Part shown: positions 21,875 to 33,400 of the stretch, in pieces | How positions within the stretch are numbered: position 1 is the stretch's first letter | Layout of the letters: each line of letters starts with the position of its first letter | Source: Setomelanomma holmii | Lineage: Eukaryota; Ascomycota; Dothideomycetes; Pleosporales; Phaeosphaeriaceae | DNA length: 39,018 nt | Assembly: GCA_010015745.1 (NCBI GenBank) | Contig: ML978344.1 | Coordinates: forward strand, 1-39,018 | Direction of reading: 5' to 3' | Notes under the pieces: model-generated | The model's input: only the letters and a program-made list of their open reading frames with translations | What the model was told of the DNA's origin: nothing | The model's database searches: none | Made by a program: the position numbers and the translations under genes

Positions 21875-22711
21875 GGCGCGTTGTGTTTGAGTGAATGTGA
21901 TCGACGCGACAGGCGCGCTGCTATGGCGTAGCTTGCTACTAACGTTAGGGAAGGAACGACCCGACAGCTTCACTCTAGCGCCACACGTGCTTGGTGGGGC
22001 ACCAATGGCGTCGAGGCGAGCTGCCCGGGCACGACTACCCAAACATGTGGGCAAAGAATCAAGGCCGAAACTATTGATTAGCCCTGAGACTTCTCCTAGA
22101 CCCCGAAATTTGACAGCTGGCGCAGAGTATATGGCAGCGCTCGTTGCGCCTTACACGGCCCGCAAGCTGACGGCGTGGTCTGTGTGGCATGGTGCTTACA
22201 TCCCAGCGACCGACGTCACACTTGTTTCCCATACAAGTTTGCGAGCTGCCTTCACCTCACAATAAATCCCCACCAATCCCATCCGCACCACACGTGCATG
22301 CCGCCAATCCCGTCGTCCTCTAGTGCTAACCTGTCCTGAAACCATTCGACCCTTGCTGCAGCCCCAGCTTCAAGATTCTGCACTCTTCCTCTCGCTTGTT
22401 GCATCCCAGAAACTGCGAGAACCCACTTCTGTCCCGAGCGGGCCCTCACCCCCAATATCATTCTTTCGTCACACAACCACGGCACCAGGACAAATCCCGC
22501 CGCTTTCCTGCTCTTGAGCCACGAGCCACGGGCCACGTTTCCCATTCGCTTACCCGCCGCAAACTTCGCGATTTGCGATTCGGTGCGCCGACCTCTCGCT
22601 CTCGCCCAAGCTCCTCCGCGGGCAAGCGCCATAACCAACAGACACCCACCACGGGCCCCGCACCTCAAACGCTCCTTCGACCACTTACAAACATTCGTAT
22701 ATACCGCAAAA
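21875..22711. promoter_or_regulatory. Divergent intergenic region between DEK-like gene and TPS1
   Basis: This 837-bp gap holds both promoters. The TPS1-proximal half (about 22250-22700) is strongly C-rich and pyrimidine-rich on the plus strand, common in fungal promoters and leaders. I found no clear stress-response element (AGGGG/CCCCT). The minus-strand frame spanning 22252-22968 here is antisense to the TPS1 5' end and has no recognised domain. Confidence 0.5.
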
Positions 22712-24551
22712 ATGGTGGACGCACCTACAAAACTGATACGAAAGAAGAATGAGGAGGGGCGCCTCTTGCTGGTCTCAAATCGCCTGCCCATCACGATCAA
22801 GCGCTCAGATGAGGGAAAGTACGAAATGTCCATGTCGTCGGGCGGCCTGGTCAGTGGTCTCAGTGGACTCTCAAAGACGACCACCTTCCAATGGTATGGC
22901 TGGCCAGGCCTGGAGGTGCCCGAGGACGAGGTGAAGCAGTTGGAAGGCCAATTGCGCAAAGAGTACAATGCAGTCCCAATTATGCTCGACGACGAGCTTG
23001 CGGATCGACATTACAACGGCTTCTCGAGTGAGACTTCCCAGCCTTAAGGTTGTGTATTCGTATTCACATGCTAATTTGCAGACGCTATTATGTGGCCGCT
23101 TTTCCACTATCACCCCGGTGAGATCACGTTCGACGAGTCAGCCTGGGAAGGATATACCGAGGCCAATCGCCTGTTCGCAAAGGCTGTCGCGAAAGACGTG
23201 CAAGACAATGATATGGTCTGGGTGCACGACTACCACCTGATGCTCATGCCGGCCATGTTGCGCGAGGAGTTGGGCGACACCAAGAAGAACGTCAAGATTG
23301 GCTTCTTCCTCCATACTCCTTTCCCGTCGTCTGAGATCTACCGTATTCTTCCTGTACGAAACGAGATCCTGCTTGGTGTACTACACTGCGATCTGATCGG
23401 CTTCCACACATACGATTACGCGCGTCATTTCCTTAGCAGTTGCTCGCGCATTCTGTAAGTATCATAGCCCAAATTTCCACCTCATGGCTTTGCTGACTGT
23501 ACAAAGCGGCCTGGCGACCACACCAAACGGCGTCGAGTTCCAGGGCAAGGTCGTCACAGTCGGCGCATTCCCTATAGGCATCGATCCCGAGAAGTTCGAC
23601 GAAGGTCTACAAAAGCCAAAGGTGCAAGAGCGCATTGCCGCCCTCGAGAAGAAGTTCCAGGGCGTCAAGCTCATCGTTGGTGTCGATCGCCTGGACTACA
23701 TCAAGGGCGTACCACAGAAGCTTCATGCCCTCGAAGTTTTTCTAACCGAACACCCAGAATGGATCGGGAAGGTCGTGCTTGTGCAGGTTGCCGTTCCCTC
23801 GCGACAAGACGTCGAAGAGTATCAGAATCTCCGCGCCGTCGTCAATGAGCTCGTTGGGCGCATCAACGGCAAATTCGGCACCATCGAGTTCATGCCGATT
23901 CACTTCATGCACAAGTCGGTCTCTTTCGACGAGCTTATTGCCCTTTATTCTGTCTCAGATGTCTGTCTAGTTTCGTCAACGCGCGACGGCATGAATTTGG
24001 TGTCCTACGAGTACATCGCGACCCAGGAGAAGAGGCACGGTGTGATGATTCTCTCTGAGTTCACTGGCGCTGCGCAGAGCTTGAACGGCAGTCTCATCGT
24101 CAACCCCTGGAACACGGAGGAGCTAGCAGACGCCATACACGATGCAGTTACCATGGGCGATGAGCAGAGGACCATGAACTACCAGAAGCTCTCGAAATAT
24201 GTGCGCAAGTACACGAGGTATGTGTCACGTAATCATACAATGAGTGCAGCAGTGCTAACAGACTGCAGTGCCTGGTGGGGGGAGTCGTTCGTTACTGAGC
24301 TTAGAAGGATTTCAGAGACAGCAGACCGCAAAGTCCGATTCACCGCTAGCGCCAACAAGCAGCTTGACCAAAAGCCAGAGGAGAAGAAGCCAGAGACTCC
24401 AGCGAACAACGAGCCAGTCAAGCAGGACGTGCCTGCAGCTTCCAAGGACAAAGAGTCGGATCCTGCCGCCGTTGTCGAGGCTAACAAGCAGGAGTCAGAC
24501 CCGCTCGACAAAGATCTTCCCCTGCAGCCAAAGAAGTCTGCCACTCAGTAG
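22712..24551 (+). CDS. TPS1: Trehalose-6-phosphate synthase
   Basis: Four exons, 22712-23027, 23082-23454, 23507-24217 and 24269-24551, encode 560 residues. The introns are 54, 52 and 51 bp, all GT-AG, and the last has GCTAACA as branch site. The enzyme joins UDP-glucose and glucose-6-phosphate to trehalose-6-phosphate in the cytosol, the first step of trehalose synthesis, which supports stress tolerance and glycolytic control. Signature motifs of family GT20 are present: LLLVSNRLPI (~19-27), SSGGLVSGL (~42-50), WVHDYHLMLMP (~152-162), GFFLHTPFPSSEIYR and GVDRLDYIKG (~288-297). SSTRDGMNLVSYEYIA, SEFTGAAQSL and NPWNTEELADAI follow. The catalytic core ends around residue 490. A ~60-residue tail rich in Lys, Glu and Pro follows and is longer than in yeast Tps1. 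No phosphatase domain is fused. Confidence 0.97.
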
Positions 24552-25528
24552 ACTTACTCTCCCTCTATCTTCCCTTCCTCGATATACATCGAGCCCTTCA
24601 GAGTTTACAGCATTTCACGATACGACATAGCATGCGACGGTAGTCTGGCGCGACGGATCTTGCTTGGGTAGACGGCAATGGTTTCCAAAGTACCCCGACC
24701 ATATCATCAGCACGGTGCGAATAGATCCCTACACAGCTTGTAAATGACAAGATACAGCATTCGAATACTATTCACCTCTTCCATCCGAATCGCACAGTGA
24801 TGAGCCCTCGCATGTCTGACACTGCCCGAATACTACTGTTTTCATCTCTGGTGGGACATCGCTAAAGACCCTCGCGTATGTCAACAACGCTAGCGACAAG
24901 CCTGCAGGGCGCTTAAGGCCTACTAGCATCTGTATTATACCTACAATGCGCTTCCTCAAGTTGTGCGGAGGTAGACACGCTCCTTTCAGATAGACTTCGA
25001 AGAAAGAGGCTCTAGCATCCCATCGAAGGTGAACATGTGCGGTAGGACTACACAAATGCTACGGTCTCAAGCAAATTCCGAGACCACGGCCCATTCCCGA
25101 CACATCATACAGTCAGCTCCGCTGGCACAGCCGGTTCCCGAATCGCATTTCCGGGAACAAAAAATGCATGCACAGCCGTAATGGTCTTGGCAGAGTGACT
25201 AGTGCACCAATCAGAACACGACACTGCTAGATAAGCCACGCTAGCTTGTACTAGCTAACTCTCAGCCACGTCTTAATTTGGCACTCGTAGTCCAAAACTG
25301 CGAGGCCATCTCACGGTTGCAGAAGCACAAAAAAGATTAGCACGCCGCGATCTCACTTCACGCAGAATGATATACGGGAAGGTGACATAAGTGCGACCAT
25401 GTCGAGAGACGATATATACTGCTTCGTGAAGGACGAGCAGTCACTCAAACGATACAGCAGCAACGATCAAGAGAACAACTTGATGAAGCGATACAAGACA
25501 CATCAAATAACCACCAAAAGTATACGCG
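24552..25528. other. Intergenic, no gene supported
   Basis: This is the TPS1 3' flank and upstream DNA of the small membrane protein. A minus-strand frame (24768-25055) of about 95 codons lacks an ATG at its beginning and shows no known motif. A plus-strand frame from 25399 overlaps the next gene in another frame and has no family signature. Confidence 0.45.
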
Positions 25529-26092
25529 ATGGCGCCACGACTTGGTACGGTCCTGCTCCTTCCGTCAACACTCCTCTTCAACACCCTTACATTCGCGCTC
25601 GCGATACCAACACCACCACATCCAACAACACTCTACACAACCCTGCACATCTCAAACCTTAGACCTCGAATCAAATCCCTCTCCGACGACGAAGATGACA
25701 ACGTCGACCAACAACTCTCCGATTCTCTGGTCAAAGCGCGCGAACGCAAGTCCGACGAATGGGCCTACCTAGTTGGCAAACTCCTGGCCGGTGTCGCTAT
25801 CCTGACCGCCATCATTTTGCTTTTGTTCTGGCTCTGGAGGAGGAATGTTAGAGCGAGGAGACGGAGGTTGGGCGAGATGATGGGCTTAGGAATCAAAAGG
25901 AACGAGGTGCTGAGGGTTGGAATGAAGGAGAGGAAGAAGTTGAGGATGGGGTGGATGGGTAGGCATGTAGGACGGGGAGTGAAGGTAGAGGGGAAGGGGA
26001 GATGGAAGGGTGATGACGTCGGGAAGGCGGAGGAGGGGCAGGGAAATGAGGGTGGGAAGGGGAGAGAAGTGGGGAGAGTGGTGGTCAGGTGA
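25529..26092 (+). CDS. Small single-pass membrane protein with signal peptide, function unknown
   Basis: A single exon of 187 residues starts at the ATG at 25529 (GCGATGG context). Residues 1-26 form a likely signal peptide (LGTVLLLPSTLLFNTLTFALA, cut by me to its hydrophobic core in the reading). An ectodomain of about 50 residues with an acidic cluster (LSDDEDDNVD) follows. One membrane span lies at about 81-103 (LVGKLLAGVAILTAIILLLF). The tail of about 80 residues begins with RRNVRARRRR and is Gly/Lys/Arg-rich, consistent with a cytosolic side by the positive-inside rule. I do not recognise a family. The last ~50 residues are low-complexity, so the exact end carries less weight than the signal/membrane layout. 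Confidence 0.6.
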   Translation: MAPRLGTVLLLPSTLLFNTLTFALAIPTPPHPTTLYTTLHISNLRPRIKSLSDDEDDNVDQQLSDSLVKARERKSDEWAYLVGKLLAGVAILTAIILLLFWLWRRNVRARRRRLGEMMGLGIKRNEVLRVGMKERKKLRMGWMGRHVGRGVKVEGKGRWKGDDVGKAEEGQGNEGGKGREVGRVVVR

Positions 26093-26913
26093 TGGATGGG
26101 ACTGTCGGTACCGTGCGGATGCTGATGGGATGGATGCATACAACGAGCTTGCCGCATCCGACAAACTAGTCTCGGGACTAGACTGAATACAGGCTACAAT
26201 CGAACAGTCTTGTTTCTCGTGTGGTCACATATCTTGCACTCTACCCTGCCTTTCTGACGTGACACACGCCGTATACTTACTCGAGCCTGAGAATATTTAA
26301 CCTCATTTCTAAGAGCGTCCGGGCTTTAGTATACTAGCACAACTTACTTCTATGATTCCAAACATTAGATAAGCTGTGCGCATGTCCACTGAGAGCCCTC
26401 CTGGATTAATCGTTGACGATCGCACGGTCATGCTACGGCTTATTCTGGTGAACCAGGTATGTGTAGCCGGGATTTGGTGAGATGCTTCTTTAACCTTCTT
26501 TGAAAGAGTATATATCCTATGGGTCATTAGCCATGGTGGTGTGGTCGAAATCGATACTATGAGACCGTTGACAAAGAGCTCTATGATTATTAAGACGGGC
26601 GGGAAGGCATCAATGTACATGTGGAGATTCCCCACTTACCCAGAGTGAGACGTCTTGTTGATCACGGGGCAGTAGTACAGCACTCTGAACCTATTGGGGA
26701 ACCGTGACTAATCTCCTCCGGACTCTCTATATTTGCGTGAAACGTACATCACAGCGTGCGATGAAGAGACTTGGAATGCGTATATGGTAGACGAAAACAG
26801 ACCGCACGGCAAGTGTCGAGTCAATTGCGCTCTCAATACAAAGGAACTCAAGAAATTCACCCTAGGATCGGATTGTGACCAGCCTCGACATTAGGCTAAG
26901 CATATCCGTCTCT
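26093..26913. other. Intergenic, no gene supported
   Basis: This separates the small membrane protein gene from the 3' end of the subtilase pseudogene. A minus-strand frame (26309-26635) contains a hydrophobic run PPVLIIIELFVNGLIVSIS, but I cannot place it in a family and no neighbouring frame extends it. Confidence 0.4.
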
Positions 26914-29320
26914 TTACCACTCACAAAACACGACAGCAGCCTGCTCGATCCGGAACAAACCCACGTCACACACCTTACTCTTCTTGCCCGCCAACATACT
27001 ATCTGCATAACAATCAATCGGCTTTCCATCTCTCCCGTCGCACCAAAGCGCACCCGCATTACCCTTCCCATCATTCTTGTACTGGCAGTTCATGCCGTCG
27101 AGCTTGAGCTTGAGCTTGAACTCGCCGGCCGGGAAATGGTGGCGTGTTGATCGATGTCGAGTCGCCGTTGGTTCGAACCTTTGAGACGGCTTTGTTTTCA
27201 TGTGAGCATAGGACGGATGCGCCTTGTTTGGTTTCGAAGAAGAGCCAGCTTGTTTCGTCGGTTGCTTCGTCAAGATAGTATTGCTGGATGATGGAGAGAG
27301 CTTTTGTCTTGGGCGCTGGTGCTGGGGCTGGTGGTGGCGATGTTGGCGGCTTGCTCTAATCACTTGCGCCGGCGCTGTCGTGGTCTTGCTTCTTTGCGCC
27401 GTTCCAGATAACACGGATAGGTTGCTGACTGTCGTCGGCATCTTTATTTCTTTCCCAGCTGGATGTATCCGAGAACAGGAAATTCTTGATCGCCTCGACC
27501 CGTGCGACACCTTGAAGGCCGTCCCATTGCTTCCTGGCGGGTTCATGAGAAAAGTAGGTCGCGATGAGACCTGCTACTTGGGGCGCAGCTATTCAGTGCT
27601 CTGTCAGCATGTTCATGATACAAACATCCAAAACTTACCATAGGATGTGCCAGTCACTTCGACAACTGAGTCAAATCCAGCCTTTGTCAGACTTGTTATG
27701 TCCTGGCCCGGAGCGTAAAGCATGGGCTGGTCGTTGTACCGCGAGCGCCTGATACGTTTGCCTTGAAAGTCGGTTGCTCCGATATTGATGATGGGGGTAT
27801 TCGCGTCCTGGTATATTTGAGGTCTTGTGTTAATGACTTTTCGGGCTTCGTCAAATGGCTCGTTGTTACCGGCTGCAAATACTAGAGGTACACATCGCTG
27901 TAGCATGCGTCTGATGTTGTTCTCCCATATCATTTGATACTTGACGGTGCGTTTGGCTTCTGCTAAAGTAGTTTTGTCAAAGCCTTGGATAATCAGTATT
28001 ACACTCCGTTCGGCGCGCCGGATGGTTGTCGAGGTCATCCCATATCTATTGGAAAGCATCTACAAAATCGTGTTCGTTCTGTTGCCATATCTTCACTGGG
28101 ATCAAGGTAGCCTGAAAGGACATGTCGTTAGCACATTGGTCATCCAAATCAAGCCAAGACGACACTATAGGCATGAACGTTCCACACACACATCGACCGG
28201 GTAGAGGGGGACTTCTGCGCATTTCCTTACAGACCCTGACCCGCTATGTAAAGAGTGGCGTACTTACTTTCTTAGCCACCCCGAATCGAGTACCCACCGC
28301 TTTTGCTCCCACGAGCGTGCTGTGCGACGGAATGGGGCAGTCATCCCAATACTTGTTTTCGCGGTTGTACCGTGACACACGGGTTTGGAGTATAATCCTG
28401 TTCTGTTCGTTGTCGCCCTCGGGATGGAATTCGTACTCGTTGACCACCTCTCAACGTCAGCATACAGTTGTTTGGAGTGCCTTGTATGGAGTACTTACGT
28501 TTCGAACATCAGTTTGAACGCCGTTCTCAATGACGTAGATATACGAGCTTTCGCCGGCCTCGGCCATGTACACGAAATTGTCACCCAACTGACCTAGAGA
28601 CGCACCTCTGAAGTAGCAGGATTAGTGCGATGTAGAAGCCTTAGGGGTTGTGTGAACTTACTCGTATTGACTATCCATTACGAGCGATTTGTCGGCGTCT
28701 GATTGTTTCGTCCAAGGATCCGCTCTTGCGAGCAATTTCACGTTCCTCAATTGTTGACCAGTGGTGGGATGCGAGAATGAAAGAGCCTGGAAATAGTCTC
28801 CCTTCGCGCTGAGCGTGACATACTCGATATCTTCGAACTTCTCGACCTCGGCCTTTGCTGCTGAATCAAGCTCCACATTGTACCAACCCGCTAAATCATT
28901 TGTGTTTTGAGGGAATGCAAACAAGGTAGAACCGCTTCGTTTCTTCTAGTTCAGAAATTCTTCCACCTTTGCAAGACCACTCACATTCAACGCCATGACT
29001 GCGTAAGGTTCAAAGTCGCGGCGCGCCAACGTTGGAGGTTGGGCTTCGGGAAGTGAACGATTTTCCCATTCGATGCGCTCTACGCTAGGAAGATTGCGAA
29101 TCTTCTCGATGAGGCCATCATGCAGGCTTGGTTCGATGCTCCAGGAGTAAGAAATTTTGGTGGTCTTGTCATCGTAGTATTGGAGAGGAATGACGTTGTC
29201 GTCACCACATATCTCTTTGAGCTACCTTTCGATAGCCGCAAGTTCGGTTGGTTTAGCAGTCGCAATGGGGTAAACGAAGTAATTTGTTGTGCCGATGTCT
29301 CTAGTAGTTATGTCAGACAT
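26914..29320 (-). pseudogene. Subtilisin-like (S8) serine peptidase, multiply inactivated
   Basis: The likely start is an ATG at 29320 (MSDITTRDIG, then NYFVYPIATA); the end is a TAA at 26914. Family signs in order: WTKQSDADKSLVMDSQ, a YVIENGV segment where subtilases carry the catalytic Asp, SHSTLVGAKAVG (His) followed by FGVAKK, ATLIPVKIW after an intron, PLVFAAGNNEPF (oxyanion Asn), and VTGTSY joined over an intron to AAPQVAGLI (Ser). A Cys-bearing C-terminal part ends in VVFCEW. In-frame TAG codons lie at 29222-29224, 28946-28948, 28046-28048 and 27356-27358. Frame changes are needed near 28010-28025 and near 27125-27140. GT-AG introns in between still look intact (donors GTAAGT). Such peptidases are typically secreted or vacuolar; no clear signal peptide is seen here. 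The gene cannot make a full protein. Confidence 0.85.
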
Positions 29321-30048
29321 GACTTCGATGTCTCGAATCTTTGTCGGAGAGGTAGAAGAAGACAAATGGCGCAAGCGGCGAGGCATAGACATGAAACTTT
29401 GCCCAGACTGTGAAGGGAGACATTGGACATACTCATTGGCCGAGCTCGCCATAACTTGAGCGACGCCGCGGGTCCAAAATGCAGTGTCTCGACCGTACGG
29501 ACGAGGAAAGGTGCTGTTGTGCGGCGAGCCGGAACTTTGAGACCAGTCTGATGTTTGAGGTTGCGAAGTTCGATGAAGTAGGTGAGGTGGGGCTGACTTC
29601 ACATTGATTGGTGACGTAGGGTGGTGCTGTGCCGTAATACTTTGGCGGCATCAACACCTGGGCATGTACCTATCGACAAGCGGGGAAGATAGGGCCGCAG
29701 AAGGCGAGCTTCAGTGTGCTGTAGCAGGCTGGTGTGCGTCGGCTGCTCCGCATTGCTTGTGCTTTAGGCTATTCATTCGGCAAGATGCTGTCTGGGCCAA
29801 GTCAGGCTGATACTCGCAAGGTAGTGCCGTACACACGTAGACTGGGTGATATACAAGATGAGTGTATGAGATGATGATATTGTGAAAGTCACCGTGTGTG
29901 GTTGGAAAGATGGATGTAGGATGAGTGGAGGTATGTCCAGTATAGAGCGGGTTCGTCACTACCTTACCACCTAGCCCCGCCATCACAGAGCGCACGGCTT
30001 TCTAGCTTCATACCTGGCAGGAGCGATGGTAGGCACTTTAAAGCCATA
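29321..30048. other. Upstream flank of the subtilase pseudogene, no separate gene
   Basis: Minus-strand frames continue upstream of 29320 (to about 29602 and 29657) but show no family sequence, so they may be a decayed leader. Nothing else is recognisable before the 125-bp repeat. Confidence 0.4.
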
Positions 30049-30173
30049 GTGTTGCACGCTAGCAGGGCTATCCCTACACTCTCTCGTTGTTCACGTATAT
30101 ATAGCTTCCCTCGTTCATAGCTACACAATCAACTCAGTCCTTCATTCCTCCTTCCATATCACACATCCAAGAC
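30049..30173 (+). repeat. 125-bp direct repeat, copy B
   Basis: This is the same block as at 138-262, with two mismatches by eye, same orientation, 29.9 kb apart. The TATA-like CGTATATATAGC is conserved. On the plus strand nothing coding follows before the end of RQC2; on the minus strand the next gene is the subtilase pseudogene about 730 bp away. The TATATATA core is palindromic, so direction of any promoter activity cannot be decided. Confidence 0.85.
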
Positions 30174-30482
30174 ATAGGAAGTGAGTAGTGTCTTCTACTG
30201 TTCAGTTCAGGCCCAAAGACTGTGAGCGTTAGGTGGTTGTAGTGTAGCTTCCATCTCGAGTATGCTCAGACGGAACTGTGGTGGAACACGGGATAATACT
30301 ACCATAGGGTTATAAGTCACGTTTAACCATGAAGAACAAAAGATGTTTTGACAGTTCGGATATCTTCCATGTCTTCCAGCATGTCAGCCGGGATCTGATA
30401 TGATGTCCAAGGCCTCCCTGCTGCCACAAAGTCGATACATTGACCGTCCTACACAGCCTTGCACCCTTCCACGCTATCTCAC
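30174..30482. other. Intergenic, 3' flank of RQC2
   Basis: No gene is seen in this stretch. It lies between the 125-bp repeat and the RQC2 stop codon and probably includes that gene's 3' untranslated region. Confidence 0.45.
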
Positions 30483-33400
30483 TTACTTCTTTTTACTCCC
30501 CCTCCCACCCCTAGGTTTAGCCTTCCCTTTCGCAGCCGCTGCACCTGCGCGACCACCCGCAATCATGACCCTGACCTTCGCTACAGGAACCACGCCAACA
30601 ACTTCTGTCTCCTTCCACCCTCTGATCAACTCCATTTCACGCGGCCAGATACGTTCAACATCCTGGCTATGCTTATCCGTCGCTTTCGCATCTTTGCCCG
30701 CATGATCCCATATGCTGAGGACTTCCTTGACAGCTTTCCCGCGCTTCGTCGAGCCGGGCTGCATCTTGGCTTTGTATTTGTATGTGCTGAGTGCGGACCA
30801 GGGCGCGCAGACGGGGATGGCGGAGATGAGGTCGTCGCCGGGGAGAGGGCGGCCGGTGAAGGCGTCGAGGTTGAGGAGGTTGCTTTTGAGGACTTCGTCG
30901 CCCTCGTCGTCGTCTTCTTGCTCGTGCACGGCTTGACGGGCTTCTTCGGCGGCTTTGCCGGCTGCTTGGGCGCGCAGGTGCTGTTCTCGTCGGCGTTGTT
31001 TATTAGCCGCGGCTTCTTCCTCTTTACGTCGCTTTTCTTCGGCAGCGTCTTCAGCTGCTTTTTGGCCGGATTGTGAGCCAAGGAGATGCATGGCTAGAGC
31101 TCGCTCGTCTTCATCTTGGTTGGCATATTTTGCTGCGAGCTTCTTTGCTTTGCCACGTTTGCCTCGTGGCAGGGGACCGCTGGTCATCTTCGATGCTTGT
31201 GATGTGATTGTACCGGGTGCTTTTGCAGATGCCTTCGCATCTTCCTCGCCGGATGCACTTTCGTCGCCATCAGCGCTGTCAGCCGCAGGTGTTGATGCAA
31301 ATGGAGCTTGTGTTGATGGCGGTAGTTGCCGCTTCTTCAACATGCGACGTTCTTTTGCCGACAGGTGACGTCGTCCAGTGCTCTTGGTCCTCTCGGAGTC
31401 AGCCATCGAGCCTGCATCATCGTCCACGTCCTTGTCCTGCGCCGGGCCGTTCCCTCCAGACATGACGAAGAACTCGTCATCATCCTTGACGGATTGGGTT
31501 TCTTCATCATCTTCACTTTCGTCCTTAGCTTCCGTCCTGGGTTGAAGCGGATTGGTATGTCCTGCAGCCTCAGATTCGGCATCGCTCTCCTCTGTGTGCT
31601 CCATCTTCGCGTCTGGGAAGTCGTCCTCCGACTCTGATGCTAACTTCGCATCCGGGAAGTCATCGTCGTCGCTCGCTTCTTCATTATCGTTTTGGAAAGG
31701 CTTGACTTCCTCTGTATGCTCTGGTGTCATTTCCGCAGCAGAGATATTGACGCCATCGAGCACGCGATGTTTGTTGTGCCGTGCCTTGCTTGCTTCGCTG
31801 ATCTCGAACATCACTGCTAGGCCAACAATGAGCTGTGCAGGTGGAAGATACTCCTTCTTGCCCTTTATGTTGAACATGCCTGGCGGGAGAAACTCTCCCG
31901 TCTGACCAGTTTTGGTGACTTGGTCAGCCGGAACCCACCACGCCGACATACCTGCCTTTGAGTCCCATGCATCCGATGTACACACCGAGAGGTTGCCGGC
32001 TTGCGATAGGGTCGATGGTGGCATTGGAGCATCTGGTGTGGTAGGATTGTTCTTGATAATCATGGGCATCGCACCCTTGAGGTCTGCGTGAACGTACACA
32101 TCCCCTTTCCTGAAGTACTTTCTATAGATGATCTCATTCTGCTGTGCATCTTTGCCTCCGAGGACAAGATAACCGTCCGAGGATAAGAAGTAAATGTACT
32201 TCTCGAACCATTGCTGCTTGCGAACAGGGCGCAGGATATCTTTCTCTTGCTTTAGGCCCTTCTTCAAGTCTTCCGCGACCTTCTTCTCGTGACTCTTCAG
32301 TGCGCGCGTAGAGGCCTGCACCGTTCGGTCTTCCTTGCTGGCGGCTGTCTTCTTTTGGTCGTAGTACTCGGTTGAATTTGCCCATGGCGATAGTGCAAGA
32401 TCGATATCTATTGCGAGCTTTGGGTTCGAAGGCGCCTTGGCAGGTGCAGCCTTCTTTCTTGGTGCCTCATCTTCATCTTCGGAATCTTCGCTGACTGAGC
32501 TAGTCTCATTTCCCTCGTCGTCGTCGTCGTCGTCTTCTTCTTCTGCTTGGTCGAAGCTGGTCTCGTCCAGCAGCAGAGTGACTGTATTCTCGTGCAATTT
32601 CAGGGGTAGCTTGATCATCTCAGCGACAGCGTTGCCTTGGCCTTGTTCGCGCTCGATCAAACGAGCAACGTCGCCCCAGTCCATGCCCTGCCGAATAAGA
32701 CCATTGACAGCCTCGGTCGCCTCAGCCACGCGATGCACATTGGCAAGTATTGCTTCCGCTTTTCGGAAGTTCAGCTCTTGGACCTGTTGTAATCCACCAA
32801 TGCGCTCTTCGTGTTCTTTGCGAGCTTTGTCGAGCTTCTTCTTAGCTTGCTGCTCCCGTTCTGTCAGCCGTGACTCTAGCTTTTGTCCCTCAATCGACGA
32901 GAAAAATTCGTCGACTGCCTTGTTGAACTCATCAAACTCGAGAAACGTGATATCGGAGCCTTCAAATTGCTGTGGACGGAATGGGTGGAAATCCTCATAG
33001 AGGTGTCTTGACTTTTCGCTGCCTTGGTCGGGCTTTGAGCCTGGGTTCGCTTTCGCTAAAATATAGCCCTTTGTATAACCGTCTTGAACAATCTCGTCTG
33101 TAATCTTCCTAGCATCTTGTAGGACAACGAGAAGTTTCTCCAGCAGCTCCTCATCGGCCAAGACCTGCTCTGGCTTCAGCGTCGAGTCGTAATTTGCGAC
33201 GTGAAGAGCGTGGTCCACCAATAGTGGAGGACATTCTGTTATGGACACGGCCAAGGCTTTTCTCAGCGCATCCTTGCCCGCCTTTTTGGCTTTCTTGCCA
33301 GTTGCTGCCGGCTGCTCCTGCTGCCTACCCACGGCCTTTTGCAAGCCTGCGCGTATCCGTTCCTTTGTGAGCTCGGGCGCACCACCGTAGTTCTGCCGTA

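Noticed and set aside
22252..22968. A 238-codon minus-strand frame upstream of and overlapping TPS1
   Set aside because: It is antisense to the conserved TPS1 first exon and its C-rich leader, and contains no recognisable domain.
27160..27185. GGTTCGAACC, resembling a tRNA B box
   Set aside because: No A box, acceptor stem or anticodon arm can be formed around it, and it lies inside the coding frame of the subtilase pseudogene.
26914..29320. TAG read as sense, giving an active subtilase
   Set aside because: TAG is the genuine stop of several intact genes in this window, and the gene also needs two frameshifts.
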